A DNA stretch of 64,000 bases, taken from Caldilineaceae bacterium. GTDB lineage: Bacteria; Chloroflexota; Anaerolineae; Caldilineales; Caldilineaceae. Shown piece after piece: positions 52,252 to 60,362 of the stretch; within the stretch, counting starts at the first letter, position 1; every line of letters starts with the position of its first letter. The notes below the pieces were generated by a model. It ran no database searches. It worked only from the letters and a program-made list of their open reading frames with translations, and was not told the origin of the DNA. The stretch covers positions 1 to 64,000 of the forward strand of contig JALHQH010000051.1 in NCBI GenBank assembly GCA_022842065.1, in the 5' to 3' direction. The translations under genes and the position numbers were made by a program.

Positions 52252-52917
52252 ATGACAACCATTACAATTCCTGCTGACCCCCACCCGGTTACCATCGATC
52301 TGGCACAGACGGCGCTGTTGGTGATCGATATGCAGCGCGATTTTCTTTATCCGGCTGGTTTTGGGGCCTTTTTGGGCAATGATGTGACATTGCTGCAACG
52401 CACGATTGCCCCGATTCAAGCGGTGCTAGACGCAGCGCGGGCGCAGGGCATGTTGATCATTCACACGCGCGAAGGGCACAAGCCGGATTTGAGTGATTGC
52501 CCGCCGGCCAAGCGCGACCGTTGGGCCGCCGGCACGCGGATTGGGGATGAAGGGCCAATGGGGCGCATCCTGATCCAGGGCGAAAAGGGCCACGGCATCA
52601 TTGATGAAGTGGCACCGCTACCCGGTGAAATTGTGCTCGACAAGCCGGGCAAGAGTTCCTTTTACGCTACCGATTTAGAACAGATTTTGCGTAAACAAGG
52701 GATTCTCAACCTGTTGGTGACCGGGGTTACCACTGATGTCTGCTGCCACGCCACGGTGATCGGTGCCAACGACCGCGGCTTCAACGCGATTGTCCTTGCC
52801 GACGCGGTTGCCTCCTATAGCCCTGAACGCCACGCCGCCGCCCTGGCGACGATTAGCGCGCAGGGGGGTATCTTTGGCTGGGTGACTGATTCCAGTAAGT
52901 TGCTTGCAGCGCTGTAA
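52252..52917 (+). CDS. Isochorismatase-like cysteine hydrolase, biuret-hydrolase type
   Basis: The 221-residue product has the Asp-Lys-Cys triad of isochorismatase-like amidohydrolases: D26 in VIDMQRDF, K131 (or K134) in LDKPGKSSF, and C164 in TTDVCCH. The stretch HTREGHKPDLSDCPPAKRDRWAAG and the spacing of 33 residues from K131 to C164 fit biuret hydrolase (BiuH) and close relatives such as triuret hydrolase. Last gene of the operon that starts with the detached allophanate-hydrolase domain. It would hydrolyse an imported N-carbamoyl compound. No strong ribosome site precedes the ATG. A perfect terminator palindrome follows. Confidence 0.8.
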   Translation: MTTITIPADPHPVTIDLAQTALLVIDMQRDFLYPAGFGAFLGNDVTLLQRTIAPIQAVLDAARAQGMLIIHTREGHKPDLSDCPPAKRDRWAAGTRIGDEGPMGRILIQGEKGHGIIDEVAPLPGEIVLDKPGKSSFYATDLEQILRKQGILNLLVTGVTTDVCCHATVIGANDRGFNAIVLADAVASYSPERHAAALATISAQGGIFGWVTDSSKLLAAL

Positions 52918-52965
52918 ACTGGATAGTCCTACCAGTTGGCTATCACCTCGATCATGCTTTAAACA

Positions 52966-53011
52966 AAAAAAATGCGTGTGGTCGCCCATGGGCGACCACA
53001 CGCATTTTTTT
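52966..53011. terminator. Two-way intrinsic terminator
   Basis: A 46-bp perfect palindrome: GC-rich stem atgcgtgtggtcgccca and its complement, framed by an A-tract on the left and a T-tract on the right. It lies between the convergent hydrolase and TMEM175-like genes, so it terminates both strands. Confidence 0.92.
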
Positions 53012-53034
53012 GTTCATGTTATCTGCTGGACCAG

Positions 53035-53613
53035 TCAATTACGCGGCAATTGCCGCTCAATCCGCCGATCCGGAATAAACCAGATGATTGCGACTAGCAC
53101 ATAGAGACCAAAGGCAACGCCCGTGTTGAAGAATGCAAGTGGCACCGCCAGCGCATAGATGACAACCGAGATGATCCCTTTCGTATCGCGGCCAATGGCG
53201 GTGGCCAGGTGGGAATCAGCGTCGTGCAGGGCGATCAGCACGTGCGCGAGGATATAGTAAGCAATCCCCGCCAACAACATCACCACCCCATAGATCGCCA
53301 CCGGCCAGGCGGCAAAATCTGTTTCGCCCATCCAGCCGCTGACGAAGGGGATGAGGGAGAGCCAGAAGAGCAGATGCAAGTTTGCCCATAAGGTCGGCCC
53401 ATTGACCTGGCGTGCGGCTTGGAGCAGGTGATGGTGATTATTCCAATAGATGCCGACAAAGACAAAACTGAGCACATAACTGAGCATAACGGGCAGCAGT
53501 GGCCGCAACGCCGCTAAAGTCGCTTCATGCGGTGCTTGTAGCTCCAGCACCATGATCGTAATGATAATCGCAATGACCCCATCGCTGAACGCTTCCAAGC
53601 GCCCCTTACTCAT
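53035..53613 (-). CDS. TMEM175-family (DUF1211) cation-channel-like membrane protein
   Basis: The 192-residue product begins with the family motif RLEAFSDGVIAIIITIMVLEL; the FSD residues sit in the first helix and line the pore of TMEM175 potassium channels. Five to six helices follow, including the conserved VGIYWNNHHHLL. Length fits the bacterial one-repeat form that assembles as a tetramer. AGGAGA precedes the ATG at 53613. Convergent with the cysteine hydrolase gene. Confidence 0.88.
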   Translation of the reverse strand: MSKGRLEAFSDGVIAIIITIMVLELQAPHEATLAALRPLLPVMLSYVLSFVFVGIYWNNHHHLLQAARQVNGPTLWANLHLLFWLSLIPFVSGWMGETDFAAWPVAIYGVVMLLAGIAYYILAHVLIALHDADSHLATAIGRDTKGIISVVIYALAVPLAFFNTGVAFGLYVLVAIIWFIPDRRIERQLPRN

Positions 53614-53653
53614 CGTTGTCTCCTGGCCAATTGAAACAGAGAATAATTAAGCT

Positions 53654-53681
53654 AATAATTAATTGTTTTCCATTAATTATT
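53654..53681. repeat. AT-rich hairpin
   Basis: Nine-bp arms aataattaa and ttaattatt around ttgttttcca, just after the stop of the beta-propeller gene. Confidence 0.6.
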
Positions 53682-53689
53682 AAATAGGT

Positions 53690-54394
53690 TTACAGCGTAA
53701 TCTTCGCCACCCAGCCCGAACTCGCATCACAATAAATCAAATTATCCCCATCATTGGAAAGACAGTGTGGTTCTGGGTGCGGCGCGGGCACGTCGATCCG
53801 ATCCAACTCATGGCCGTCATTTAGATCAAGCTTGACGATCACCCGATTCGCGGTGTGGACCACCCAAATGCCGTCGGCGACCCGTACGACGCCGTGGGCA
53901 CGCTGGTAGGGCAAGGCAATCACCTGCTGAATGCTCCAGTCACTGATGCGCATTTTGGTCAGCGTTTGTGCTTTAAGGGTCGTCACCCAGAGCGTGTCGG
54001 CCTCAAAGCGGTCGAACTCCAGCCCGTGGGTGCCACCCCCGCCGGGCAGCTCATAGCGGGCTAGCGTCGCGCCGGTCTGTGGATCAACTTTGAAGATTGC
54101 GCCATTGTGACCTTGGGCATCATGCGGTCGCGCCGGGCGCCACAGGTGAGCGTCACCATTAGCAGCCAGCCAGAGCGCGCCATCGCCCCAGCCCAGTCCA
54201 CTGGTATTCGATGACTCACTAGGGATATCGTGAATATAGCGGGGCACGCCATAGTAGTCGATGGGGTTGTTGTGGTCAACCAGCATCACGCGGTCGGTGA
54301 TCTGGTCAACAATCCAAAGCCCGGCTTCAGTAATCTGCAAACCGTTGGGGACGCTGTAGGGGGCGCGGAATAGATTTTCGATCTTGCGGCTCAT
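53690..54394 (-). CDS. Cytoplasmic beta-propeller protein (SMP-30/NHL-like)
   Basis: The 234-residue product has no signal peptide and consists of repeating short beta blades with W-hydrophobic cores (APYSVPNGLQITEAGLWIVDQ, NTSGLGWGDGALWLAANG, GTHGLEFDRFEADTLWVTT, RAHGVVRVADGIWVVHTA, PEPHCLSNDGDNLIYCDAS). About five blades are visible, short for a closed propeller, so it may dimerise. I do not recognise a specific enzyme; relatives include gluconolactonase-like and Vgb-like proteins. AAGGAG precedes the ATG. First of a minus-strand group of enzyme genes in reading order from 58 kb downward it is the last. Confidence 0.6.
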   Translation of the reverse strand: MSRKIENLFRAPYSVPNGLQITEAGLWIVDQITDRVMLVDHNNPIDYYGVPRYIHDIPSESSNTSGLGWGDGALWLAANGDAHLWRPARPHDAQGHNGAIFKVDPQTGATLARYELPGGGGTHGLEFDRFEADTLWVTTLKAQTLTKMRISDWSIQQVIALPYQRAHGVVRVADGIWVVHTANRVIVKLDLNDGHELDRIDVPAPHPEPHCLSNDGDNLIYCDASSGWVAKITL

Positions 54395-54415
54395 TGACGT
54401 TTGCTCCTTGGGCTA

Positions 54416-54443
54416 GTAGGGGCACGGCATGCCGTGCCCCTAC
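54416..54443. terminator. 28-bp perfect palindrome, gtaggggca family
   Basis: Fourteen-bp arms without loop (centre 54429/54430). It overlaps the TAG stop of gene 54440-54985. Same family as 3122-3165 and 61296-61359. Confidence 0.85.
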
Positions 54444-54985
54444 GCGTTAAATGACCATGAAAATAGCTCTTCATACATTTCGGGACCGGTAATCCGTGAG
54501 ATGACCAGGGTGCCACCCACGAACAATGGCAGTGGGGCGGGCAACGGTTGCGCGTCTAAAGTGATCGGGCGCATAATGCCTTCCAACACGGTGACCAAGA
54601 CCATGATGCGGCGGTAATCACCTTTCAAGCCCGCTGTGGCGAGGCATTGATGCACCGTGGTGCTGAGCAGTTGCAACGGTTCAGCCAGCGCCACCCGGCA
54701 TTTAAGTACATACCGATCCCGAAACCTAGAGTAGAGTGGACGCAATGCCACACCAGTCAAGGCCAGGGGCGGCAAAGTGGCGGTTGCGCGACACAGCGCC
54801 TGGGCAAAGATGGTCAAGCTTGCCGGATCGGTTGGACTAAAGCGCTGCAGGCTGACATGCAGCGGATCGGTACAGTCACCACCAAACTGGCGTTGGCAGG
54901 CGCGCTGCCAGGCAAAGTCAACCGCCGGCGCCGTTTGCGTTGGGATGAGCAGAACAAAGTGATCACCGATCTTGGCGGTGCGCAT
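54440..54985 (-). CDS. Possible 2H-phosphoesterase-like protein with one motif
   Basis: Not firmly recognised. The 181-residue product has a DPLHVSLQRF stretch (H43) that fits the first HxSx motif of 2H phosphoesterases (LigT/2'-5' RNA ligase group), with the alternating helix/strand layout of that fold (LPPLALTGVALRPLYSRFRDRYVL). The second motif, expected near residue 135, reads IMVLVTVLEG and lacks the His, so catalysis of the usual type is doubtful. It begins three bases after the stop of the LDH2-type gene, so it is the second gene of that pair. Its ribosome site is weak. Confidence 0.5.
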   Translation of the reverse strand: MRTAKIGDHFVLLIPTQTAPAVDFAWQRACQRQFGGDCTDPLHVSLQRFSPTDPASLTIFAQALCRATATLPPLALTGVALRPLYSRFRDRYVLKCRVALAEPLQLLSTTVHQCLATAGLKGDYRRIMVLVTVLEGIMRPITLDAQPLPAPLPLFVGGTLVISRITGPEMYEELFSWSFNA

Positions 54986-54988
54986 GGG

Positions 54989-56032
54989 TTAGACCGCCGG
55001 CACGGGCACGCCTAGCTCATTAGCCGCCGCGACCAAGCTTTGCCAGGTCTTCTCCTCCACATAGACGCCTTCGGCTTCGCGTTTATGGCGAGTCTCTTCT
55101 TCCAACTCACCGGGGAGATAGATCTTGTCGACACCAGGCATGGTCGGCGAGGATTTCACCCAGTCGATCAGATTTTGTATTTCACGCTTGTACTCGTCAA
55201 GGTCAATAAAACTTTCGATCTTGATCGCCATGGCCAACCAGCCGCTACCACCACGCGTCGGCTGTGCCGCGCTACAGCCGGCCCAAGAGAGACCACCGGC
55301 AATCGCGTCGATCATCAGCGCCAACCCATAGCCTTTGTAGCCCTGCGCGCCCCCCAACGGTAACATCGCCACCTCGCCATCCATAAAGGGGTTAGGATCG
55401 GTCACTGTATTGCCGTCGGCATCCACCAGCCAACCTTCGGGGAGTTGCTTGCCGCGGGCACGGGCAACCTCGACTTTGCCGCCAGCCGCGACGCTGGTCG
55501 TCATGTCGAGCATCATCGCCGGGCCATTCAAGGTGGGCACGCTAATCGCAATCGGGTTGGGGGGAAGGCGACGGCCCGTGCCGCCAAAGGGAGCCGTAAA
55601 GCGGCCACCCCCATTGAGCAGCAACACCCCAATACAATCCTGTTCAGCCGCGATGGGCGGGAAGGCTCCTAACCGCCCAATGTGGCTTGATTGGTGAACG
55701 GCAACGGCACCCAAGGTATGCTGTTTAGCGCGGTCAACGGCCCATTGCATCGCCTGGTAACCCATGACAATGCCAAAGCTGCCATTGGCGTCAATGGTCA
55801 TCGAAGCTGGGGTCTCGCGCACAATTTTGTGCTGCCCGACCGGCTTGATCGTCCCCTTGCGCAGGGCATTGACATAGTGGGGAATGCGAATAATGCCATG
55901 CGAGTCATGGCCCATCAGATTGGCCTCGACCAGATGGTAACTTGCCTGCTGGGCTTGGTCGGCAGGCACACCGGCAGCTTGAAAGAGCTGCTCACCGAAG
56001 GCGAGTAGCGTGGTATGCGCGATTGTTGGCAT
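54989..56032 (-). CDS. LDH2-family malate/L-lactate/ureidoglycolate dehydrogenase
   Basis: The 347-residue product fits the NAD(P)-dependent Ldh_2 family, unrelated to Rossmann LDHs. Features are the N-terminal helices, the catalytic HDSHGIIRIPHYV (about 54-66), a long ISVPTLNGPAMMLDMTTSVAAGGKV stretch, and QGYKGYGLALMIDAIAGGLSWA (about 230-250). Known members oxidise malate, L-lactate, 2,3-diketogulonate or ureidoglycolate. Given the nearby ureide-type operon, ureidoglycolate is possible but the gene lies in a sugar-enzyme group on the other strand. GGAG precedes the ATG. Confidence 0.87.
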   Translation of the reverse strand: MPTIAHTTLLAFGEQLFQAAGVPADQAQQASYHLVEANLMGHDSHGIIRIPHYVNALRKGTIKPVGQHKIVRETPASMTIDANGSFGIVMGYQAMQWAVDRAKQHTLGAVAVHQSSHIGRLGAFPPIAAEQDCIGVLLLNGGGRFTAPFGGTGRRLPPNPIAISVPTLNGPAMMLDMTTSVAAGGKVEVARARGKQLPEGWLVDADGNTVTDPNPFMDGEVAMLPLGGAQGYKGYGLALMIDAIAGGLSWAGCSAAQPTRGGSGWLAMAIKIESFIDLDEYKREIQNLIDWVKSSPTMPGVDKIYLPGELEEETRHKREAEGVYVEEKTWQSLVAAANELGVPVPAV

Positions 56033-56145
56033 GGTACGTGCTCCTTTGATTGGCTAGGATCTACTCATTGGGGATGGCACAAGTCCTGCGAATTATAGGA
56101 GGGGTGGCGTGTACTGTCAAACGGCGGAAATGGGGGGGAGGGGGG

Positions 56146-56275
56146 AATCGGTATATCGGTATATCGGTATATCGGTATATCGGTATATCGGTATATCGGT
56201 ATATCGGTATATCGGTATATAACGTATGCACTGACTGATTTACCGATATACCGATTTACTTGTCTACCGATTTCT
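56146..56275. repeat. Nine-copy ggtatatc octamer array with complementary tract
   Basis: Between 56150 and 56220 the unit ggtatatc repeats about nine times without change. After a 15-base gap the strand carries gatttacc, gatatacc, gatttact and ctaccgatt blocks, complementary to the unit family. It lies in the 253-base gap upstream of the LDH2-type gene; no gene is seen there. Confidence 0.9.
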
Positions 56276-56285
56276 CTCCTCCCCC

Positions 56286-58280
56286 CTAAATCACCCGCTC
56301 ATTTCCGCCATCAATCGGGACTTGGGCACCGGTGGTTTTGGCGAAGAGGGGGCCTGCCAGGGCGCAGGCGAGGGCGGCGACATCTTTGGATGTGATCTCG
56401 GTGTGCAAAAGATTGTTACGTTTGTATTCGTCAACGCTCAAACCGTAACTCTGGGCGCGACCGGCGAGGACTTCCGGGGTCCAGATGCCGGTATCAAAGA
56501 CGGCGTTGGGATGAAGCACGTTGACCCGAATGCCGAATTGGCCCAATTCCAGGGCGGCGACCCGGGCAAGTTGGGTCAACCCCGCTTTGGCCACCGAATA
56601 AGCGCCGGCACCCGGCCCAGGCGCGGGGACATTTTTCGAGGCGATGATCACAATCGCGGGGTCGAGTCCTAGTTTGAGATAGGGGATCGCATGGTGGATC
56701 AACAGTTGGTGGCTGGTGAGATTGAGATCCAGGCTGCGCGCCCAGGCCCCCCCATCCATGTCGGCGAGGGTCTGACTTTTGGGGAACATGCCGGCATTAC
56801 AGATTACAATATCAAGCCCACCAAAGTGGTTGACTGTCTCCTCGACCGCGGTTTTGAGCTGTCCGCTATCAGTGACATCGCAGATCTGGCCGAAGATGCT
56901 GGCCGAGCCAAAGAGCGTGGTAATCGCGGGGTTGATATCCAGCGCAGCGACACAGGCCCCCTGCGCCACCAGCGCTTCGACACAGGCCTTACCAATCCCA
57001 CTGGCCGCGCCACTTACAATGGCGATCTTGCCCTGGAGTAGTGGCCCTTTACCGGAGCGGACCGCTTTGGCCTGCTCCAACTCCCAATATTCCACCTCAA
57101 AAATTTCGTACTCTGCCAAGGTCTGCCAACGATCTAACGCTTCGGCCTGTTGGATAGCGGCCATCGTATGTTCGTTGATATCATTGATGATCAGGGCTTC
57201 CTTGACATTCGTCGCAAAAGCAACCGTGCCCTGGCCGGGCCAGACCGCCCAACGGGGAGCGGGGTCCAACTTTTGCAACGTTTGCTGGCCCGTCCGTTGT
57301 TGATAAAGGGCCAGATTGCGGGTGAAGTATGCATTATAGTCCTGGACATAGCTATCGACGGCAGTTGTCACATCGCCGGTCACCACCAGCGGAATCCGCC
57401 GGGTGCGTAGAACATGGTCCGGGGTGAGCAGGCCGCGGGTCGCAATTTCAGCGCTATTGGGCAATTCGCTAAACGCAATGGCAGCCGTGCTTTCGTTCAG
57501 CCGGGCAAGGACCGTCTCGCCACGCGCCAGTGAAACAGCGCGGCGCAATTGGGCCAACCCCAGCAGATCTTCAACATGGCGGGTGGCAACCATTGGGGTC
57601 ACGGCGGCGTGCTGGGCCAGATACGCTTCGGCCTGGTTGACAATCGTGATGTGCTTTTCATAGCTGGTACGCGCATCGGCGGCAAAGGTGAAGACGCCGT
57701 GGTTGAGCAGCAGAATGCCGTCCAGCTGATCCCAATCGACGTTACGGGTCATTTCATAGACGGTGCGCGCCAGGATAAAACCGGGCATGACGTAGGGAAC
57801 GATCAGCATGTTCGGGCCATAGAGTTCACGCACGCGTGCTTCACCATCAGGCGTATTCATGATCGTAACGACGGCGTCGGCATGGCTATGGTCAACAAAA
57901 GTAAAAGGGATAATCGCATGGAGGATCGTCTCGACCGATGGGTTGGGTGCGCCCGGATCAAGCATGGCGCTGCGCAGGGTCTTAACCATGTCGCCGTCGC
58001 TGATCGAGGGGAATTCAGCCATGCGCTTGGCGACATCCAGCCGCACGGGAGCAAAACCGGGTTTCTCAATCGTACCCAGATCCCAGCCGCTGCCTTTGAC
58101 ATAGAGCACCTCCACAGGATCGCCAAAGAAGTCCGGCTCGGTCAACTTGACGGAGGTGTTGCCGCCGCCGTGGAGGACCAAGGCGGGATCACCCCCCAAG
58201 AGGCGCGATGTATAAACGCGCAGCGCCAGCAGATCATCGGCCAAGGCGGCCGCTTGTGCTTCATTCCATAAACTTTGCAT
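56286..58280 (-). CDS. Fused class II aldolase / short-chain dehydrogenase
   Basis: The 664-residue product has an N-terminal class II aldolase domain with GGGN (38-41) and a metal-binding HSH (H131, H133), continuing with LLNHGVFTF, to about residue 420. A C-terminal SDR domain follows with SGAASGIGK (cofactor), CNAGMFP and YSVAKAG (catalytic Tyr/Lys). This order is that of the bifunctional rhamnulose-1-phosphate aldolase/lactaldehyde dehydrogenase and related fused enzymes (YuxG/RhaEW). It would cleave a deoxysugar phosphate such as from rhamnose or fucose and reduce or oxidise the lactaldehyde. The ATG at 58280 lies six bases after AAGGA. Confidence 0.88.
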   Translation of the reverse strand: MQSLWNEAQAAALADDLLALRVYTSRLLGGDPALVLHGGGNTSVKLTEPDFFGDPVEVLYVKGSGWDLGTIEKPGFAPVRLDVAKRMAEFPSISDGDMVKTLRSAMLDPGAPNPSVETILHAIIPFTFVDHSHADAVVTIMNTPDGEARVRELYGPNMLIVPYVMPGFILARTVYEMTRNVDWDQLDGILLLNHGVFTFAADARTSYEKHITIVNQAEAYLAQHAAVTPMVATRHVEDLLGLAQLRRAVSLARGETVLARLNESTAAIAFSELPNSAEIATRGLLTPDHVLRTRRIPLVVTGDVTTAVDSYVQDYNAYFTRNLALYQQRTGQQTLQKLDPAPRWAVWPGQGTVAFATNVKEALIINDINEHTMAAIQQAEALDRWQTLAEYEIFEVEYWELEQAKAVRSGKGPLLQGKIAIVSGAASGIGKACVEALVAQGACVAALDINPAITTLFGSASIFGQICDVTDSGQLKTAVEETVNHFGGLDIVICNAGMFPKSQTLADMDGGAWARSLDLNLTSHQLLIHHAIPYLKLGLDPAIVIIASKNVPAPGPGAGAYSVAKAGLTQLARVAALELGQFGIRVNVLHPNAVFDTGIWTPEVLAGRAQSYGLSVDEYKRNNLLHTEITSKDVAALACALAGPLFAKTTGAQVPIDGGNERVI

Positions 58281-58317
58281 AATCAATCCTTATGAGTTTT
58301 GAGACTTTACGTTTTTA

Positions 58318-58388
58318 GGGGTTACACAACGCGCTTTGGCTTCGCGCCCAAAGGGCCCCCGCTCAGTCGCCGAGCGTTGTGTAACCCC
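58318..58388. repeat. Inverted repeat upstream of the aldolase/dehydrogenase gene
   Basis: Perfect 15-bp arms (58318-58332 and 58374-58388) around a GC-rich loop. Part of the 351-base gap 58281-58631, which contains two inverted repeats and no gene. Confidence 0.8.
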
Positions 58389-58442
58389 ATCTTATAAAAT
58401 TTATCTGTTAATTTGGGAGCATCCCACACTGGGGGCAACCCA

Positions 58443-58506
58443 TGTGCGTCGCACTGGTCAAACGTTGTTTCGTTGACCCGATCTCAGCTGACCAGTGCGA
58501 CGCACA
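58443..58506. repeat. Inverted repeat, gtgcgtcgcactg family
   Basis: Perfect 18-bp arms (58443-58460 and 58489-58506). Arm sequence matches 18-34/65-81 except for one base. Confidence 0.85.
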
Positions 58507-58631
58507 CTAGTGGTAGCAGAAACTCGCCCCCAAAGTGAAATGCACCCGTTAACTTGTGCTCGTTGCCAAAGCAGTGGGCTTTGCGCTATGATAAAAGCAT
58601 TAACCGGACAACGATTGGGAGCAACCAAGCC

Positions 58632-58934
58632 GTGACACTCACACCGCAAGCATTTCTGATTGGTCTGACCATTGGTGCCGTAGCCTCGCTGTTAGGCGCA
58701 TGGCTTTCCTACCAGTATGGTCTACGCCAGGCCCCCGAAGCCACCACCGCCCCCCTGCGATATCTACTCCTAGTGACGATTGGCTTGAGCCTGCTCGGCG
58801 CGGCCATCTTACTTGCTGCCCTATTTTATGGCTACAGTCTAGCCTTGGTATTGACCACCGGTGCCGGTGTCATCATCGGTTTCTGGCTGGTCTTTTTTGT
58901 GCTGTTAATGTTCTGGATTCGTAAGGGGAGATAG
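58632..58934 (+). CDS. Small three-helix membrane protein
   Basis: Family not recognised. Using the GTG at 58632 (GGGAG 11 bases upstream) gives 100 residues with three hydrophobic helices (FLIGLTIGAVASLLGAWLSY, LLLVTIGLSLLGAAILLAALF, LVLTTGAGVIIGFWLVFFVL) and a basic end. A longer frame from 58554 adds 26 residues without helix or family features. It is alone on the plus strand between two minus-strand enzyme genes. Confidence 0.6.
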   Translation: MTLTPQAFLIGLTIGAVASLLGAWLSYQYGLRQAPEATTAPLRYLLLVTIGLSLLGAAILLAALFYGYSLALVLTTGAGVIIGFWLVFFVLLMFWIRKGR

Positions 58935-59004
58935 GTAAATCGGTACATCAGTACATCGGGAATCCCGTACTTATCTACTGATTTACCGATTTACTGATGT
59001 ACCT
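58934..59004. repeat. Octamer hairpin between convergent genes
   Basis: Blocks aggtaaatc, ggtacatc, agtacatc are followed by complementary gatttacc, gatttact, gatgtacct. It overlaps the stop of the small membrane protein and ends eight bases before the PhyH stop, so it may terminate both. Same class as 7378-7493 and 56146-56275. Confidence 0.85.
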
Positions 59005-59011
59005 CCCCTGC

Positions 59012-59896
59012 TCACGACCAGCGATGGACGCGTACCCCCGCGCTTTGCGCCAACGCGCTTTCCCACTGTTGACACCAATCAGCGTAATCGGTGTGGACGG
59101 TAGTCGGATCGCGGTGACTGCGCACCACAAAGGCCGGATGAAATGGGCGGCCGGTTGGGGTGCCGGTGGCCTGGTAACGCAGATCCATACTCCAGCGCAC
59201 CGCGTTCGTGGTGTTGCGCCCAGAACTGTGTGGGGTATGTTTGTGCATGAGCAGCACGCTGCCCTTGCGCATGGGCACGGTGACAACCGGGCGGCGGGCG
59301 AGCAGATCGCCATGAATCGCCGTGCCTAGCCCTGGTTTGGTTCGATGGGGCAACAGGCCCGTCTGCTGAACGCCCGGCATAATCCGCAGGCAACCATTTT
59401 CGGGTGTAGCGTCCACCAACGGAATCCACATGGTCAGCACAAAATAGGGATCAGCCTCGGCCCACATGACGCCCGCATCCTGGTGCCAGTGTACGACGTG
59501 AGGATCACTGCCGCGTGGCGTGAGGCCATTGGGCAACTTGGGGCGCAGATGTTGAATCGGGCTACAGATCAGCTCCGGCCCGACTAGCGCCGTAGCGAGA
59601 TCAAGCAGCCTGGGATTGTGCAAGAACGCAAAGGTTGCCTGCCCGCGCAGCTGCATAATATCCAACTCGGGATACAGTTCCTGATTTTCGGCAGCAATTA
59701 GGGCCAGACGGCGTGCAAATGGCGCGTCTGCATAGGGCTGGGTAAGTTTGCCGGCGGCGTATAGTTCGTGTGCGCGGCGATCTATGTAGTGGCTATATTC
59801 CTCGATCACCGGATCCAGCTCCGCCGCGGTTAGGCAATTTTCGACGACCAGATAACCATCACGTTGAAATTGTGCAAGCTGTTTGGATGATAACAT
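59012..59896 (-). CDS. PhyH-family Fe(II)/2-oxoglutarate dioxygenase
   Basis: Starting at the ATG at 59896 (294 residues; a longer frame reaches 59941 without a better site), the protein has the PhyH opening LSSKQLAQFQRDGYLVVENCL. The iron-binding HxD is H138 and D140 in HWHQDAG, with a distal His H223 in HTPHSSGRN, and a 2-oxoglutarate-binding Arg follows (R234 in VRWSMDLRY). WIPLVDATPENGCLRIMPGV links them as usual. The family hydroxylates lipids, halogenated or small metabolites; substrate not visible. Confidence 0.87.
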   Translation of the reverse strand: MLSSKQLAQFQRDGYLVVENCLTAAELDPVIEEYSHYIDRRAHELYAAGKLTQPYADAPFARRLALIAAENQELYPELDIMQLRGQATFAFLHNPRLLDLATALVGPELICSPIQHLRPKLPNGLTPRGSDPHVVHWHQDAGVMWAEADPYFVLTMWIPLVDATPENGCLRIMPGVQQTGLLPHRTKPGLGTAIHGDLLARRPVVTVPMRKGSVLLMHKHTPHSSGRNTTNAVRWSMDLRYQATGTPTGRPFHPAFVVRSHRDPTTVHTDYADWCQQWESALAQSAGVRVHRWS

Positions 59897-60362
59897 TGGG
59901 TACAACCACAGGTTCAAGGCATTTACAATCGTCATTATCAATTATCAATTGATAATGAGTTCACAGCCTAATCATACCTGGATTGGCGGGCTTTGCCAAA
60001 GCAGACGGCTTATCTGTGCAAGCGTTATCGACACTTTTCACAAAAGAACCCTATAAAACTTCGTGCCTTTTAGCGCTCCAAAACAGTTGACAACGCTGTA
60101 ACGTTCAGTTACAATGTCTGTACTTTTACACCCAATTGCTAACTGCAATACCCCGAAACAACTGTGCGCCCCAGATCGGGAGTGGCAGGTTGTGTGCTAT
60201 CTACAATTTTCCTGTCAACCTAAATCGTGTTTGTGATGAAAACGCAAATGGCCTGCGGCCCAAGTGCTCCATGTTTTCAAAACGAGCAGCGTATCATTGA
60301 GTAGACGCCAATAACCCCGGCACCCCCCTGCATGGGTTTATGCGCGCCAGAAGGAGATGTGT
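59897..60362. other. 466-base gap with a promoter
   Basis: No gene seen. It is divergent between the PhyH gene and the third importer and contains the sigma-70-type promoter at 60087-60115. Confidence 0.6.
60087..60115 (+). promoter_or_regulatory. Sigma-70-type promoter of the third importer
   Basis: A perfect -35 TTGACA (60087-60092) and -10 TACAAT (60110-60115) with a 17-base spacer. The transcript would carry a leader of about 240 bases before the DppB-like start at 60363. Confidence 0.75.

Noticed and set aside
56150..56220. Regular repeat considered as a CRISPR array
   Set aside because: The unit is 8 bp with no spacers, and no cas genes are nearby.
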